From contig BTRK01000003.1 of the NCBI GenBank assembly GCA_036245805.1, positions 11,758,464-11,822,463 on the forward strand: a stretch of 64,000 nucleotides of DNA. The letters are read 5' to 3'. A model generated the notes under the pieces. The model saw only the letters and a program-made list of their open reading frames with translations. It did no database searches and was not told where the DNA came from. The DNA comes from Pristionchus mayeri (Eukaryota > Nematoda > Chromadorea > Rhabditida > Neodiplogasteridae). Position numbers and translations under genes: made by a program. Within the stretch, counting starts at the first letter, position 1; each line of letters opens with the position of its first letter. Below, piece by piece: positions 46,801 to 58,021 of this stretch.

Positions 46801-49021
46801 TACAGTAATTATAATTTTCTCCACCCGATAACACAGGTTTTGATCAGCTCGCTGAGAAATTAGCCGAACTTGAGATGAATAGGAAGTAAGCACAATTAAT
46901 CTCATTTTTCTTGGAAAGCGTGCACAATTTTAGAATGCGTGTCTGCAAGAAATTCGAGGGCTGTTTCAATGTTGAAACTGGTAACTTTTCAACATGATTT
47001 GCAAACTTATCAAAATTCATGACCAGGTAAATTCGCATACGATTATAAGCTGGACGTTGTGTGCCACACGGATTGCATCACATCGGTAACCAGGGACAAC
47101 ATTCGTGTATTTTCAATCAACGGAGACTGTGTGCGTGTCTTATTTTGATAATTTACCAATTCTCTCATCATCTTTATTCTACGAATAAACTTTACGAATA
47201 TAATATTTATTGATATACAACACATTCATAGCCATCGAGTAGTCAACACATGATGATGCACGAAGTCACTGTCGCTGAGCGTACTCATCCGGGCGGGTGG
47301 TTCAGACATGATCGGGTAGGGCAGTATATTGGGCGATAAGTCGGATGAGAACTATGACGTCATTCAACCTTTGATGTATCAAAGGCGGCATGAATTCTTA
47401 GTTCTAATCCGACCTTGCGCAGTAGATTGTGGTGATACAGTCCCCGTGCCAACCTATATATGAGGCCGGTTGCACAAGAGTCGAACAATCGTGTGTGGGG
47501 GCTGGCACATCAAAACTGCGAAAATTTGCGTAAAGGGGTTTTCGAGGGTGCTGATCAGCATGGTATGTTTCATTTTGTATCATTCCGACCGGTGCAGCCG
47601 GGCTGCACATTGCTCCGTTTTCGATTTTCCTTAATAATTCAAAAACTAAATAACCGATTCACTTGCAATTTTTAGAGGTGGTAAATCTACTAAATATAAA
47701 TCTAATAAAATATAAAAAGCAAAATTATTGTTATGCAAATTCGTCGAAAATTTGGATCTCGAATTCTAGGGTAGAAACGGAGGCTGAATTTTAGATAGAA
47801 AGATGCTCCTTGTCGAGGCAAACATTTTTCGAACTATATGTATGAGGTTTGCATTATCCGCTTTTTTGCTATGCCCGTTGTCTGGGTCATTCTTTGCATT
47901 GCACTGCTCACCGATGCGTGGGAAATTCATAATTGAAAAGAGTTTCACTTCCCATACAAACTTATGTGATTGATTCGTCAACAAGTATTAAACCGACGAT
48001 GAAACTCATTTAAATTCTGCATTTCCCACGCATCGGTGAGCAGTGCAATGCGAAGAATGACCCAGACAAAGGGGCATAGCAAAAAAGCGGATAATGCAAA
48101 CCCCATAGATATAGTTTTTCAGCCTCCGCTTCTCCCTAGAATTCGAGATCCAATTTTTCGACGAATTTGCATAACATTAATTTTGCTTTTTATATTTTAT
48201 TATATGTATATTTAGCATATTTACCACCTCTAAAAATTGCAAGTTAATCGGTTATTTAGTTTTTGAATTATTAAGGAAAATCGAAAACGGTGCAATGTGC
48301 AGCCCGGCTGCACCGGTCGGATTAGTGCAAAATGAAACATACCATGATGATCAGCACCCTCGAAAACCCATTTCCACAAATTTTCGAAATTTTGATGTGC
48401 CAACCCTTGTTTGACTCTTCTGCAACCGGCCTCATATGCGATTGGAAACTGAACGTATACGTACTTGCTAACTCTTTTCGCAGGTTGAGCGCACCAACAT
48501 GTCGTGCGCCGCTCACAGTGACGGATCAAGGAGGTTCATAACGTGCACCTGCGAAAACAGGTAAGACATCGCATGATATTGGCTACTTTTGATACTTGAA
48601 TTACCAGTATGCGCATTCCCGCATAAGAGTATCATGATACGCATTCATGGTACTAGATCCGATTATCGCGTTGGACGATAGTCTATTGAGTGCGTGGGAA
48701 TAAAGATACAAGGAGTTGTAGCATGGGTTCCGGAATTGGGCGTAATTCTTTGAATCATTTTCGGATATATTTCATGTACAATATATAGTATACGTATACA
48801 GAGCACATGAAACATTTCTGCAAATGATTCAAAAGATGCCCAATTACGCCCATTTCCGGAACCCTTGTTGAAGCAGCGAAACAGCGGAATTAGTCCCCAC
48901 AAATGATCCTAAATCAATAATATTCGATAAAATGAAGACAAATTGCAGTGAGTGCAACGATCCAACTGCCGAAGAGATCCGACATCTGGTAGATGACTAT
49001 CGGAAGCGCATATCTAGTTGA
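43855..49021 (+). CDS. ET-module cysteine-rich protein gene, copy B
   Basis: Exons: ~43855-43936 (SDRSCHTIVEGDTNNY), 44100-44173 (SKDGCYFRLDGSEHCTCYL), 44288-44412 (GCNKPDMVKIRNSLK), 46409-46506 (EAECTNACHTLVLKGLDG), 46692-46762 (TGCEMKGENMDCSCTE), ~46806-46885 (GFDQLAEKLAELEMNRK), 46934-46980 (RVCKKFEGCFNVET), 47027-47130 (VVCHTDCITSVTRDN), 48484-48560 (MSCAAHSDGSRRFITCTCEN) and 48949-49021 (ECNDPTAEEIRHLVDDYRKR, stop). This gives three ET modules and the natural C-terminus. Exon 46806 is problematic: compared with copy A it has an extra two bases and Cys to Tyr in the LCN motif, so copy B may be damaged there. Two palindromic elements and a SINE sit in its introns. Confidence 0.65.
44446..46392. 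mobile_element. TA-flanked element with ~390-bp inverted arms in an ET-gene intron
   Basis: Begins TGAGGCGAATCGCGAGAGAA and ends TCTCGCGATTCCTCTCA, with TA on each side. The arms are 44446-44830 and 45540-46392; the right arm is lengthened by a SINE insertion. The interior (44830-45540) is not palindromic and also occurs at 30375-30920. Removing the element leaves an intron of about 47 nt. Confidence 0.85.
45810..46255 (+). mobile_element. tRNA-derived SINE with internal duplication
   Basis: An A box TGGTGTAGTGG at 45819-45829 and a perfect B box GGTTCGATTCC at 45863-45873 lie 33 bases apart, as in tRNA genes. A non-tRNA body and a (CCTTTA)n tail follow. A 13-bp target duplication ATCAAAATTCTGA flanks it (45797-45809 and 46256-46268). 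The mirror arm of the host element lacks the insert. The 3' part (AGTGTTCTCCCGCGAGCCCA to the tail) occurs twice, at 46018-46071 and 46197-46257, with about 120 bp of other sequence between. Transcription by RNA polymerase III is inference. Confidence 0.8.
47461..48434. mobile_element. TA-flanked palindromic element, TGAGGCCGG family
   Basis: Begins TGAGGCCGGTTGCACAAGAG and ends GCAACCGGCCTCA, with TA on each side. It is palindromic around 47948, where CTCACCGATGCGTGGGAAAT faces its complement. It sits in the copy B intron 47131-48483. Confidence 0.85.
48725..48866. repeat. hairpin repeat in intron
   Basis: GGTTCCGGAATTGGGCGTAATTC pairs imperfectly with the ATTACGCCCATTTCCGGAAC stretch. A related hairpin (TTGGGCGTATTATGATT) is at 56703-56822. 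Confidence 0.65.
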
Positions 49022-49350
49022 ATTATTGAAATGCATGAGAATAAATGTGTTATGTTGGGTAATGTTATGCCCTTTATTCCAAGCATTGTTCAATCTTTCG
49101 CTCAGCAAGCGAATTTATTCCAGGAAGTACGATAAAATCGCCCCCCTTTCCCTCGTTCCCATCGTCCTATCGCTAACAAGTGGTTTACTTCGCAACCATC
49201 CCAGGTGGTACAAAAGGCAGTTGAGAGGAGAAAAAATGGAGTTTGAGCCCGTCTTCATTTTCTGAAGCTCGTAATTTTCGTGCTATTTCTCATTCTCGTA
49301 CACAATTGTAGAGATACAGTAATTCAATATAGTGGTTCTTGTAGACACAA

Positions 49351-52300
49351 ATGGCCAAATCTGACATGGAGTTCGAGCCCGCCTTCAACGGCAACTTTGT
49401 CCCTGTGATCGGTGATGTTCGCTGGCCGTTTCATCAGAAGGACGGTAAGTTATGTCTTCAGTTCGTAATTTAGATCATCATCTTTCCGTTTCTATCTCTA
49501 CAATTCGGCGAGAGAGTGGGAAATGAAGAGTAGATGACCCGTATTAGGAACACCATACTGTACCCGATCATCTCCCTTCTACTCTTGCCCAATGATCACA
49601 CATTGCCAAGGCAAATAAAGAATTTCTCACCGTTTTTACGGTCAAACAACGAGTGAATTTCAAGTGTTATCTTGCTCACCGACTCGTACCAGTACCGGAT
49701 CGCACAGTTCAGAAACAACAAAAAAAACTGCAGAAACGGTTCTACACATTGCGTGAAAGATTCATCCTTATGCAATGGCCTAGGAGTCATCGACGGTGGT
49801 GTCTACGTTGCACGGGTATCAATTATTGGCTCATTAAAACATTATATACAGTCGCGCCTGAAAGTATCCGTACGATTTGAAGTTTTGCCATAACTTTTGT
49901 TCTAGATTAGATCTAATTCCGAAATTTTGCAGATATATAGCAAATTCATCGGGGATTACGATACACATATTTCGGTTCCACAAACATTTTTTAAGATTGC
50001 ATAGTGATGACGAAATCGAATTTCACTTTTTCAAACATGCATTATTCTTACATAGATTTTTTCCAGCTGGACAAACTTTATGACGTTGGAGATAGGACCG
50101 AGGCCTAACCAGAATAAATTTTTGGGTCTAAAATTCTGAACTCTGCTTCCAGAGTAGTTAGAGACCCGTTCAAAGCGTCAAAATGATCGCCATCGTTAAT
50201 GCTGATGATTCTGAGAATATGAAAACAATATCTTATAATTTGCCCTCAGGGCATGAAAAAATCACTTTTTCACATGGGCACTTTTTGGAGGTTCATAACT
50301 TTTCGGGAAATACATATTAAAATCTGATTTTTGCTTAGTCATGTTCACAATGTCCTAGATATGTGATTTCCAACTTTTAAAGTGTTTGGATATCTTTCCT
50401 GGCCGCGGCGATCGTCTTTCGGAGGTGCACCGTGGCCCTGAGTACATGGCCCTCCGAAAAAAAGTTTGTGGAAAAGTTAAGGAAACCATTTGTTATTGTG
50501 TGTACAAGTCCAATATGTTCTGGAGAACTGATTTCCAACTTATTGAAATGTTTTATTAACTTTGGGTAAAGTTGGAGATTGAGTGCTGACGAAAATAGCG
50601 GATCGGGGACTCGATAGTGCCTCCGAAAACCGATCGCGGTGGGCATAAAAGAAATCCAAACGCTCTAAAAAGTTGGAAATCATATATCTAGGACATTATG
50701 AGCATGACTAAGCAAAAATCAGATTTTAATATGCATTTCCCGAAAAGTTATGAACCTCCAAAAAGTGCCCATGTGAAAAAGTGATTTTTTCATGCCCTGA
50801 GGGCAAATTATAAGATATTATTTTCATATTCTCAGAATCATCTGCATTAACGATAGCGATCATTTTGACGCTTTGAACGGGTCTCTAACTACTCTGGAAG
50901 CAGAGTTCAGAATTTTAGACCCCGTTTTTGCAGGACGGCTACAGCGAATGTGCGAATGAGCAGCAACTTCAAAAATTTATTCTGGTTAGGCCTCGGTCCT
51001 ATCTCCAACGTCAGAAAGTTTGGCCAGCTGGAAAAAAATCTATGTAAGAATAATGCATGTTTGAAAAAGTGAAATTCGATTTCGTCATCACTATGCAATC
51101 TTAAAAAAATGTTTGTGGAACCGAAATATAATCCTCGATGAATTTGCTACATATCTGCAAAATTTCGGAATTAGATCTAATCTAGTACAAAAGTTATGGC
51201 AAAACTTCAAATCGTACGGATACTTTCCGGCGCGACTGTACCTCTTTACGAATTACTGATAGTTAGAGTTCGAAGCAATACTGTAACAAAACAGTAAATA
51301 TAATATTTAAGGGAAATTTGTAAAAAAGCCATTATTGCATGGTAGTTTCCGAATCCTACTCCTAGACATAAATTATTCAGAACGATAATGCATCGCTTTC
51401 CATCGTGAAGCTGTTCTTCGGAGAGGATGGGACTTACAGAAAAGAGGTCATCCAAACGGTAAGAGCGAGTTTATTTTCTATTTTGGGAAGTGATGAATTA
51501 TTTCCGGGAAGCATTTGAGTCAACACATGCAACTACTAAGCGAACATTATTGCAGTTCTCGGAATCAGACAAAGTCGTTTTTTGCAGCAACTGCACCCAT
51601 TACTTCATGCAGAGCAAGGAGAAGGTGGATGCCATCATCGCTTTTTCGATCACAGATCACTTCAATGTCGTCGATGGCACTCCGTTCCTGCTTGACATTG
51701 GCGAAGTCGCTCAGATGGTCGCCGTACAGAAGTGAGAACTTCCTGAATAATGAGCACTAGCGGTGCTAAAATCAATTTTTTTCGAGTATTTTGCTGGAAA
51801 GTATGCAAAGATCGCAGCGGGCGTGATACCGTATTCTTGACGTTAAACTCAGATTTTAGAAACTGCCTCTACGAGATTCGCACTGTGAACGGAAGCAAGG
51901 AAATTTGGAGGCGAACGAGTTTATCGGATCAAATAGAGAAGATTTATATAAATACCAATTGGGTGGGTTTTGACTGTTGCACATTGCTTTCCTTCATTCT
52001 CATCGGAACCACCTCATTGTGTTTATTATTGAGACTCTGCAGATATTTCAGTATTGCAACCAACAAAATTCAGATATTCTTAGGAATTAGATCGGCTCTT
52101 CTGTCTCGGAGGAGCGGTAATCGTCAGTGATGCGATCCAATTGCGAGTCTATGAAGTGGACAAATTTGATGCCGTGAAAATCATATCTTTGTGAGTTAGC
52201 TCACTTGATCATAGAATAACATCGACCGATTAAAAATGCTTTCGCTCTGTCATAGCAAAGCAAAACTACGTGACGATGCAAAGAGCATATTTCATATTTC

Positions 52301-52684
52301 CAGAAAAAATCTCCTGGTTTATCTCTTTGCCATACTGAGAGATATGTGCAACAGGGACGCACCGATTTCTCAACGTTCCGTATTTCAGTCCGGGAGAGAG
52401 GCACACCTCTCTCTTCGTCGTATCAATTTATCCCGAAGGAGAAGTACTAGCATTCACGAAGCAGATTGATCTGAATGTGAAGGCAGTGAAGAGTCTCTAC
52501 TTCCACAAAGGTCGACTGCCAGAGGGCGTTGCTAAGGAGAGAAGACGGAGATTCGTTCGAGATCAGACAGGGAAGCAAGCCAACAATAGAGTGGGCTTCG
52601 TGAGAAATAATTATATTCATTACACGTGTTCTGTGTTAGATCGGCGATGCATCACGTATATTCAAAATACCATTTTCCCGCTGA
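49351..52684 (+). CDS. unrecognised multi-exon gene
   Basis: ATG at 49351 (MAKSDMEFEPAFNGNFVPVI). Exons: 49351-49444, about 49662-49809 (LLTDSYQYRIAQFRNNKK, then CNGLGVIDGGVYVAR), 51381-51458 (SLSIVKLFFGEDGTYRKEVI), 51556-51731 (DKVVFCSNCTHYFMQSKEKV), 51860-51962 (CLYEIRTVNGSKEIWRR), 52084-52190 (LDRLFCLGGAVIVSDAIQLR), 52389-52599 (TSLFVVSIYPEGEVLAFTKQ) and 52640-52684 (GDASRIFKIPFSR, stop). All joins from exon 2 on agree in phase; exon 1 to 2 is uncertain. There is no signal peptide. If exon 51860 is read through instead of spliced, a hydrophobic stretch CCTLLSFILIGTTSLCLLL appears. Family not recognised. A palindromic element lies in the second intron. A short echo of exon 1 (MEFEPVFIF, stop) is at 49236-49265. 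Confidence 0.6.
49849..51238. mobile_element. TA-flanked palindromic element, CAGTCGCGCC family
   Basis: Begins CAGTCGCGCCTGAAAGTATC and ends with the near reverse complement (GGATACTTTCCGGCGCGACTG is its last stretch, one base different), flanked by TA. The arms meet near 50545. It is a relative of 24031-25401 through the GCCCTCAGGGCATG block. It lies in the intron between 49809 and 51381. Confidence 0.9.
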
Positions 52685-53250
52685 TCCAACCCTTGTCGGC
52701 AACCCAAAGTGTTCTGAAAAGGCGACTTTTTTATCATTTGATAACAATTATATTTTCAGCTTCTACATGCCGACGCTTCGGATGAAAGCTGTATCAAGAA
52801 CGAGTGAACTCGTGGATGTGATCAACGTTTGAGCAAACATGTTTATTTTCCGGGACAGCTAACATTATGAACACCAATACAATAATTGAGCAACATGTAT
52901 AAGTAATGCGGATATGCACTTAGTTAAGGCAGATTGGATCAGAGATAATATCGATCATTGGCCGAATTCCCGTAATTTGCTCTATGATATCATCAATCTG
53001 TAAATTAATGGATTGTTATGGAGTGGTTGTTGTATAACTTATAATTGGCTGTCCTTGTGTTTAGGATTGGTTATTTGTGTCTTTTCGTATGTGGTACTGT
53101 CAGTATTCGCTTGACTTCGTATAAAATATCCTTCGCCGACTCACATTGCTTCGATCGAAAATCTCATCGTTGAAAACGGGATTTTGACTGTCATTATCAG
53201 TCCGGTATATCCTCTCGAAAGTCACGGATTCGAATAGCCACCTTAATAGA
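52685..53250. other. no gene firmly supported
   Basis: A frame at 52640-52832 (FLSFDNNYIFSFYMPTLRMK) could be an alternative end of the preceding gene. Beyond 52832 nothing is seen. Confidence 0.4.
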
Positions 53251-53253
53251 AGG

Positions 53254-53402
53254 AGATACTGGGTGATCCTTGACATGACTGGTTTTCGTGAAGCTGCATG
53301 GAAGGACAGTACCCCCCAATCAACCAGAAATGCATGATAAATGATTGATTGGGGGGGGTACTGCCATTCTATCCAGCTTCACGGAAAATGCCAGTAGTAT
53401 CA
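53254..53402. repeat. hairpin with G/C run near the loop
   Basis: GTACCCCCCAATCA on the left faces TGATTGATTGGGGGGGGTAC on the right. Outer stretches ACTGGGTGATCC and GTAGTATCACC also pair. Probably a small foldback element. Confidence 0.65.
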
Positions 53403-53722
53403 CCTCAAGAGGGTACGGGCGTCCGTTTTGTGGCTTCGAATCTCGATTTCGCCCGTGAGAGTCTGGTCGTACGAGATTATGGCATGCTCCGTGAAGAACC
53501 ACTGAATATTGTTTATTTTCACTGAAATTTATTAACAACGAAAGATCGCCTAGTGATATTTCTTCCTTTTGTAAACATCAGCCTGTCAGTGCTGTACATT
53601 TTTTGCCGAGATCCCTTGTAAATTTTGGGAGTTACGGAAATATTTGTTTCTATTGCATGTTGAACAGTGAAGAGATACACAAATTCAGATTATGAGCAGA
53701 CATGTATAAAAAAGCGCAACTA

Positions 53723-54946
53723 TTAGGTTGGCGGGAAAGTCTTTGTCACTGGTTTTGTTTTTACACTGCTCGCCACAAATGCACTTTGGTTTTCCCATGT
53801 TCCTAGTGAATAACAATCAGTGATGGGCCTTTATAGTAAACAACTCTCCATTCCCTTTCCTTCAGTCATGCTCTTGTAGAGTAACGATGTATGTTCCTGG
53901 TGACACCCACTACCGACATGGTTTGATTTACCTCTCTCTATTCTACACCACGATGAAGGATTCGGATACCCTACTGAAGAATGTTTATGACACACATGCC
54001 CCCTCCACAACACCTTCAGCAATTGGATCCAGAGCCTCGAAGAAGGCGACTTTTCCATCAATGAATGGGGTTGATCTGGGAGACCGCGTTAGTTATATTT
54101 TGAGACTTTGTAGCAAGCTGCTTAAACGAACCCATTTCAAAGTGCCCGTGAAATGACTATTGCACTTATCGCACTGTCAAAGAAGGCTTGAGATATCTTG
54201 GAATGAGGAAATTAATCGGTCGATTCAAATCCCATGATCTGAACCAAGCCAGCTATAACCGTCGAGTCGATGCTTTTCTCATTCTCCGAGGTGGGGATCG
54301 ATGGCTGGAACGTCTCATAAAGGGGAATGAGAAGTAGGTCCTCTACGATAACAACCATGTGAGAACCAAGCGGGTTGGAAAGGGAGAGACTCCACAGCGT
54401 GTCCCCAAACTTGACCTGCACCCCAAGAAAAACAAGCTGTCAATGCGGTGGGAGTGGATGGGTTGATCTAATCGGAGCTACTGCCTGAGGGCATGTCAAT
54501 CACCGGGGTCAAATACGTCACGCATCTACATAATTGGAAGTTGGAAGTCGATCGTTCAAGGCTGAAGGACAAGAAAGTGTACAATCAACAAAAAGGCCCT
54601 CGTCACCAGGTCTCAAGCCAAGCAAGAACTGGCTGGATATGGATGGATGGTTCTCCCTCTCCCCCCGTATTCTCCTAACATGGTACCGTCCGATTACTGG
54701 CTTTTCGCTGACCTGACCCATGCCGTTCGAGGTAGGGCCTTCAATTCACGTGGAAGTCTCGAGGTTGAACTCGAGCAATACTTTCATTCGGCCCCGGGCG
54801 GGTTCTAAAGGGAGGGGATCCATACATTGCAGGTATGTTAGGTACATATTGTCACTAATGAGGATAACTATAATTGAACTCATGATTTTCAATTGCCCAA
54901 GAAATAACGTTTTGAAAAAGTGACAACGACTTTCCCGCCAACCTAA
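53723..54946 (+). mobile_element. mariner element, heavily decayed
   Basis: Termini TTAGGTTGGCGGGAAAGTCT (left) and its inverted counterpart at 54946, both next to TA. Plus-strand remnants of a transposase appear in several frames (for example HYRHGLIYLSLFY, VLYDNNHVRTKRV and TPQRVPKLDLHPKK) with stops between. No intact catalytic domain. Confidence 0.85.
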
Positions 54947-55950
54947 TATATAAACTCACTCCGTGATCCCGTTGATGATCGTAAGCCCTCGACTGTAAAT
55001 AAGCGCTAACAAAGAATAGTGCTGGTTCACAACCTCGTACGTGAGTTGCCTGAAACGCGTGCATGAGGAATATTCAGAAGGAAACACACACTATTTTTTT
55101 TCAAACTCTCCCATTGCATTACCAATGCTAGAACATTCAAATGGGAGAGTTGTAAATTGAACTGTAGAAAACCGTGTTCACCTCTCTGGGACAAAATCTC
55201 CATAAAGGTTTCTTAGTATAGCCACAAATGTATCCAATGTATCGTATTTTCGGAAATACTAATCAGTGCGTGTTAGTCATACCTCTTTGGGGCAGAATCC
55301 CACTAGCAGCTTAGCGTAGTGGCGCGTAAGGCGCATCGGAGGCAGAATCGAGTCGTAATTAGCTGAGCCCATCAGTGCACTACATACCTAAAGGATCATT
55401 AAAGGAGGAGTAAACTCAAAATACTAGATGAATGTTATTTAGGTGATCACAAATGTGATCTTGCATAGTGGCAAAAAGCGCATCGGTGGCAGAATCGAGA
55501 CATAATTAGCAGAGCAGATGAGTGCACATATAGGGTATACATCAAAGAGAAGCTTTTGTAATCATACAGTATTCCTTTCTCTGAGAGGTCGGATAATCAT
55601 CGAATCATCCGAGAGAACCAAAAATAGGAATATTTCCCAGTATTTTCGACACAGTCTACCACACTGTCAAAACGAATTCGTCGGAAATATTCACATAACG
55701 AAGATGGAAGCTATTTTTGGTTCTCATTAGCTATGGTTTTAGCAAGAAAATATATATAATTAGTACTCTATCATCCGTCAGGCAGGCGAAAAAAAAGAAC
55801 GCTAACGTTTCTAGCGAAGCCATCCATAGTTTCCTTCAGGGTTTTCCTTAGTAGGCGTTCGAGGAATTGTTTTGTTTACACAAATGCCCCAACATATAAC
55901 CACTGGTTCTCATGCTGAACGTTGTCAACCGAAGATACCCAGCGCCATCT
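54947..55950. repeat. no gene; short direct and inverted repeats
   Basis: A hairpin with loop (ACTCTCCCATTGC and AATGGGAGAGTTG) is at about 55108-55150. A direct repeat AGCGCATCGG(T/A)GGCAGAATCGAG lies at 55318-55385 and 55468-55535. A looser inverted pair around ACCAAAAATAGGAATATTTC is at 55618-55730. Confidence 0.5.
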
Positions 55951-55953
55951 CAC

Positions 55954-58021
55954 CTTGCCTATCGTTACTTGATATCCTCGGTAGGTGAATATCGGGCCGC
56001 GTTCATGATACATGTAGCCGGTAATTGTGAGCATGTCCCAGCGGGCATTTAACGTTGCCTTTTTGAGAACTTCCTGAAATGAGCAGTCCGAATTCTCAGT
56101 CAAGATACTCAGTTTACTTTGAAGGACATGTAGAACTTCAGCTGAGCGTAGCCCTTTTGAGGAACGATGAGATATTTCTTGTGAAAATGCCACTGCAATC
56201 ACGATTACTGTATTGAATGCCACTGAGATTATGTCGTCAACTAATTGGCTTCACTGATAAAAGTGAGTCAGATTTGTGATGATTACCGTATTCAATATCA
56301 CAATGTTCATATCAACATCAAAATGGCTTGATTAATAATAATCCTACCAAAACACTAATATCCGTCAAACATAATCCAGCACAAACTACTGAAGATTCTA
56401 CATTCTACTTTTGTTCAACATAGGCGGACGCCCAATTCCACTTGTAAAATGCTCTAGTAAGTTCAATTTTCACACCTCAATTCTCTGTCCGTCACACTCT
56501 GCTTTGATTCCGCAGTACGAAGCTCTGTTGTGCGGACAACGACACTGCAAACGCAAAATTGGAAGCCGAACGCAATTTAGCATCTGCCCCTTTGAGCCTT
56601 TGATCTTTCTCTGCAGTAGCTCAAACACCTATACGAAGGCTACAAATCTGGGCCTCGATTCTGCTTAAAATAGAGCCCTATCTCGGTCGGTCCTTTCCAA
56701 TTTGGGCGTATTATGATTTAAAAACAAAATTTTGCAGGTATGTTTCAAGTGAAATAGAAAGTGCACATGTATATAGCGCACTTGAAACATACCTGGCAAT
56801 GATTCAAAAGAGCCCAATACGCTCAATTGAGGGAAATCCAGACTCCCCACAATCCTTCACCTTATAGTGCATCCGCAGCTCGAAGTTGGTCAGATTCTGC
56901 TCCGGCTCAGGCATATTCAGCCCTTTGACCCGCTTATTCATCGTGCTTGAAGTGGCGGCTAGATTCCGGTAGCTCATTGGGTCCAGTTGCGAGACGATCG
57001 CCCGTAGAGGAATGGCGGGAATTGTTAGCAGGGGACTGGGCTGAAATAGGATATTTCGGCCTTCTATCTGTTACTAGTCCGGCTGCACCCCCGCCTTCGG
57101 CGGGGGCCCCGTCCTAGCGGAGGTAAAAAATCATAAATGTGAGCCACGGAATAATAGTTGACCCATGGCTAATTATTGATCGGCATGCGGTAGTTGACCC
57201 AATACTAATTATCGATATACGGTGATGGACCGGTTCCTTGTTAACGTCATCAATCCCTCCTCCCCCTATTTTGCAATCCGGACAGACGGAACACGGAATT
57301 GCGCTTTATACATACGTATAGATTATTTTCGGTCCACCTCATAACACCAAAAATGCAATCCACATTATGCTATAATTTGTTCCTGCTTGCCCACACCCCA
57401 TTGCCCATTGCCCATAGATCTATGTATCCGGAAACGGGAAGTATCCAACTCAATTGGGAAGTAGAGTATAGTCATTAACAATCGTCAGCTCACCTCGTTA
57501 AGCGGAAGTGTGCATTCTATCAATTCCCGTTGTCGCTCGTCTGCGACGAATAGACTGTAGCCTTCCTCATTCTCCAAGTTGCCCGAAATTTGCACACGGC
57601 TATGGCCATCCCACTCCTCGATCTGAAGCAGCGACCAATAATATTAATATTATTAGTAATGCATGCCCATGATAATGCACACCTCACTAGTTGAACTGTA
57701 ATCTTTAATGTTTATCACAAACGTGTTGTATTCACGCTAACAGCTGATAAAAACAAGGCAAATGAAAAGAGAGTGACTAACGAGTGCATAGGATGCGCTG
57801 AATTGACTAAAGACAACATACATTACAACCACTTATTGCTTCTCTTGCATGCTTCTCCAAGAGATAAGAGATTGATAAAATATTTTTAATAAAATGTGCA
57901 TTCTGACACTCACCTCTTCCTCCTCCTCCGAAATATCCACCAGCCCGTCGAAAGCGAGTCGATTAACGCGGGAGGGAAAACACGCCGTAGGTATGGAGAG
58001 TAAGCGGGAAAGCGCGAACAT
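55954..58021 (-). CDS. F-box-type protein gene
   Basis: Six exons joined without phase change: 57914-58021 (MFALSRLLSIPTAC, ends DISEEEEE), 57494-57622 (IEEWDGHSRVQISGNLENEE), 56861-57040, 56476-56544, 56118-56192 (WHFHKKYLIVPQKGYAQLKF) and 55954-56073 (WDMLTITGYMY, YRGYQVTIGK). Introns carry TTTCAG/TTGCAG-type ends, one only 44 nt. Exon three contains IPAIPLRAIVSQLDPMSYRN followed by LAATSSTMNKRVKGLN, which fits an F-box; such proteins link substrates to SCF ubiquitin ligases. The C-terminal half is not recognised and would be the substrate-binding part. The last exon ends in a GTGAGA donor, so the stop exon is not found. Joining of exons three and four is inferred from order and phase. Confidence 0.55.
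56703..56822. repeat. hairpin in intron
   Basis: GGTATGTTTCAAGTG pairs with CACTTGAAACATACC around a short loop, and TTGGGCGTATT with the AATACGCTCAA side. Confidence 0.7.
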
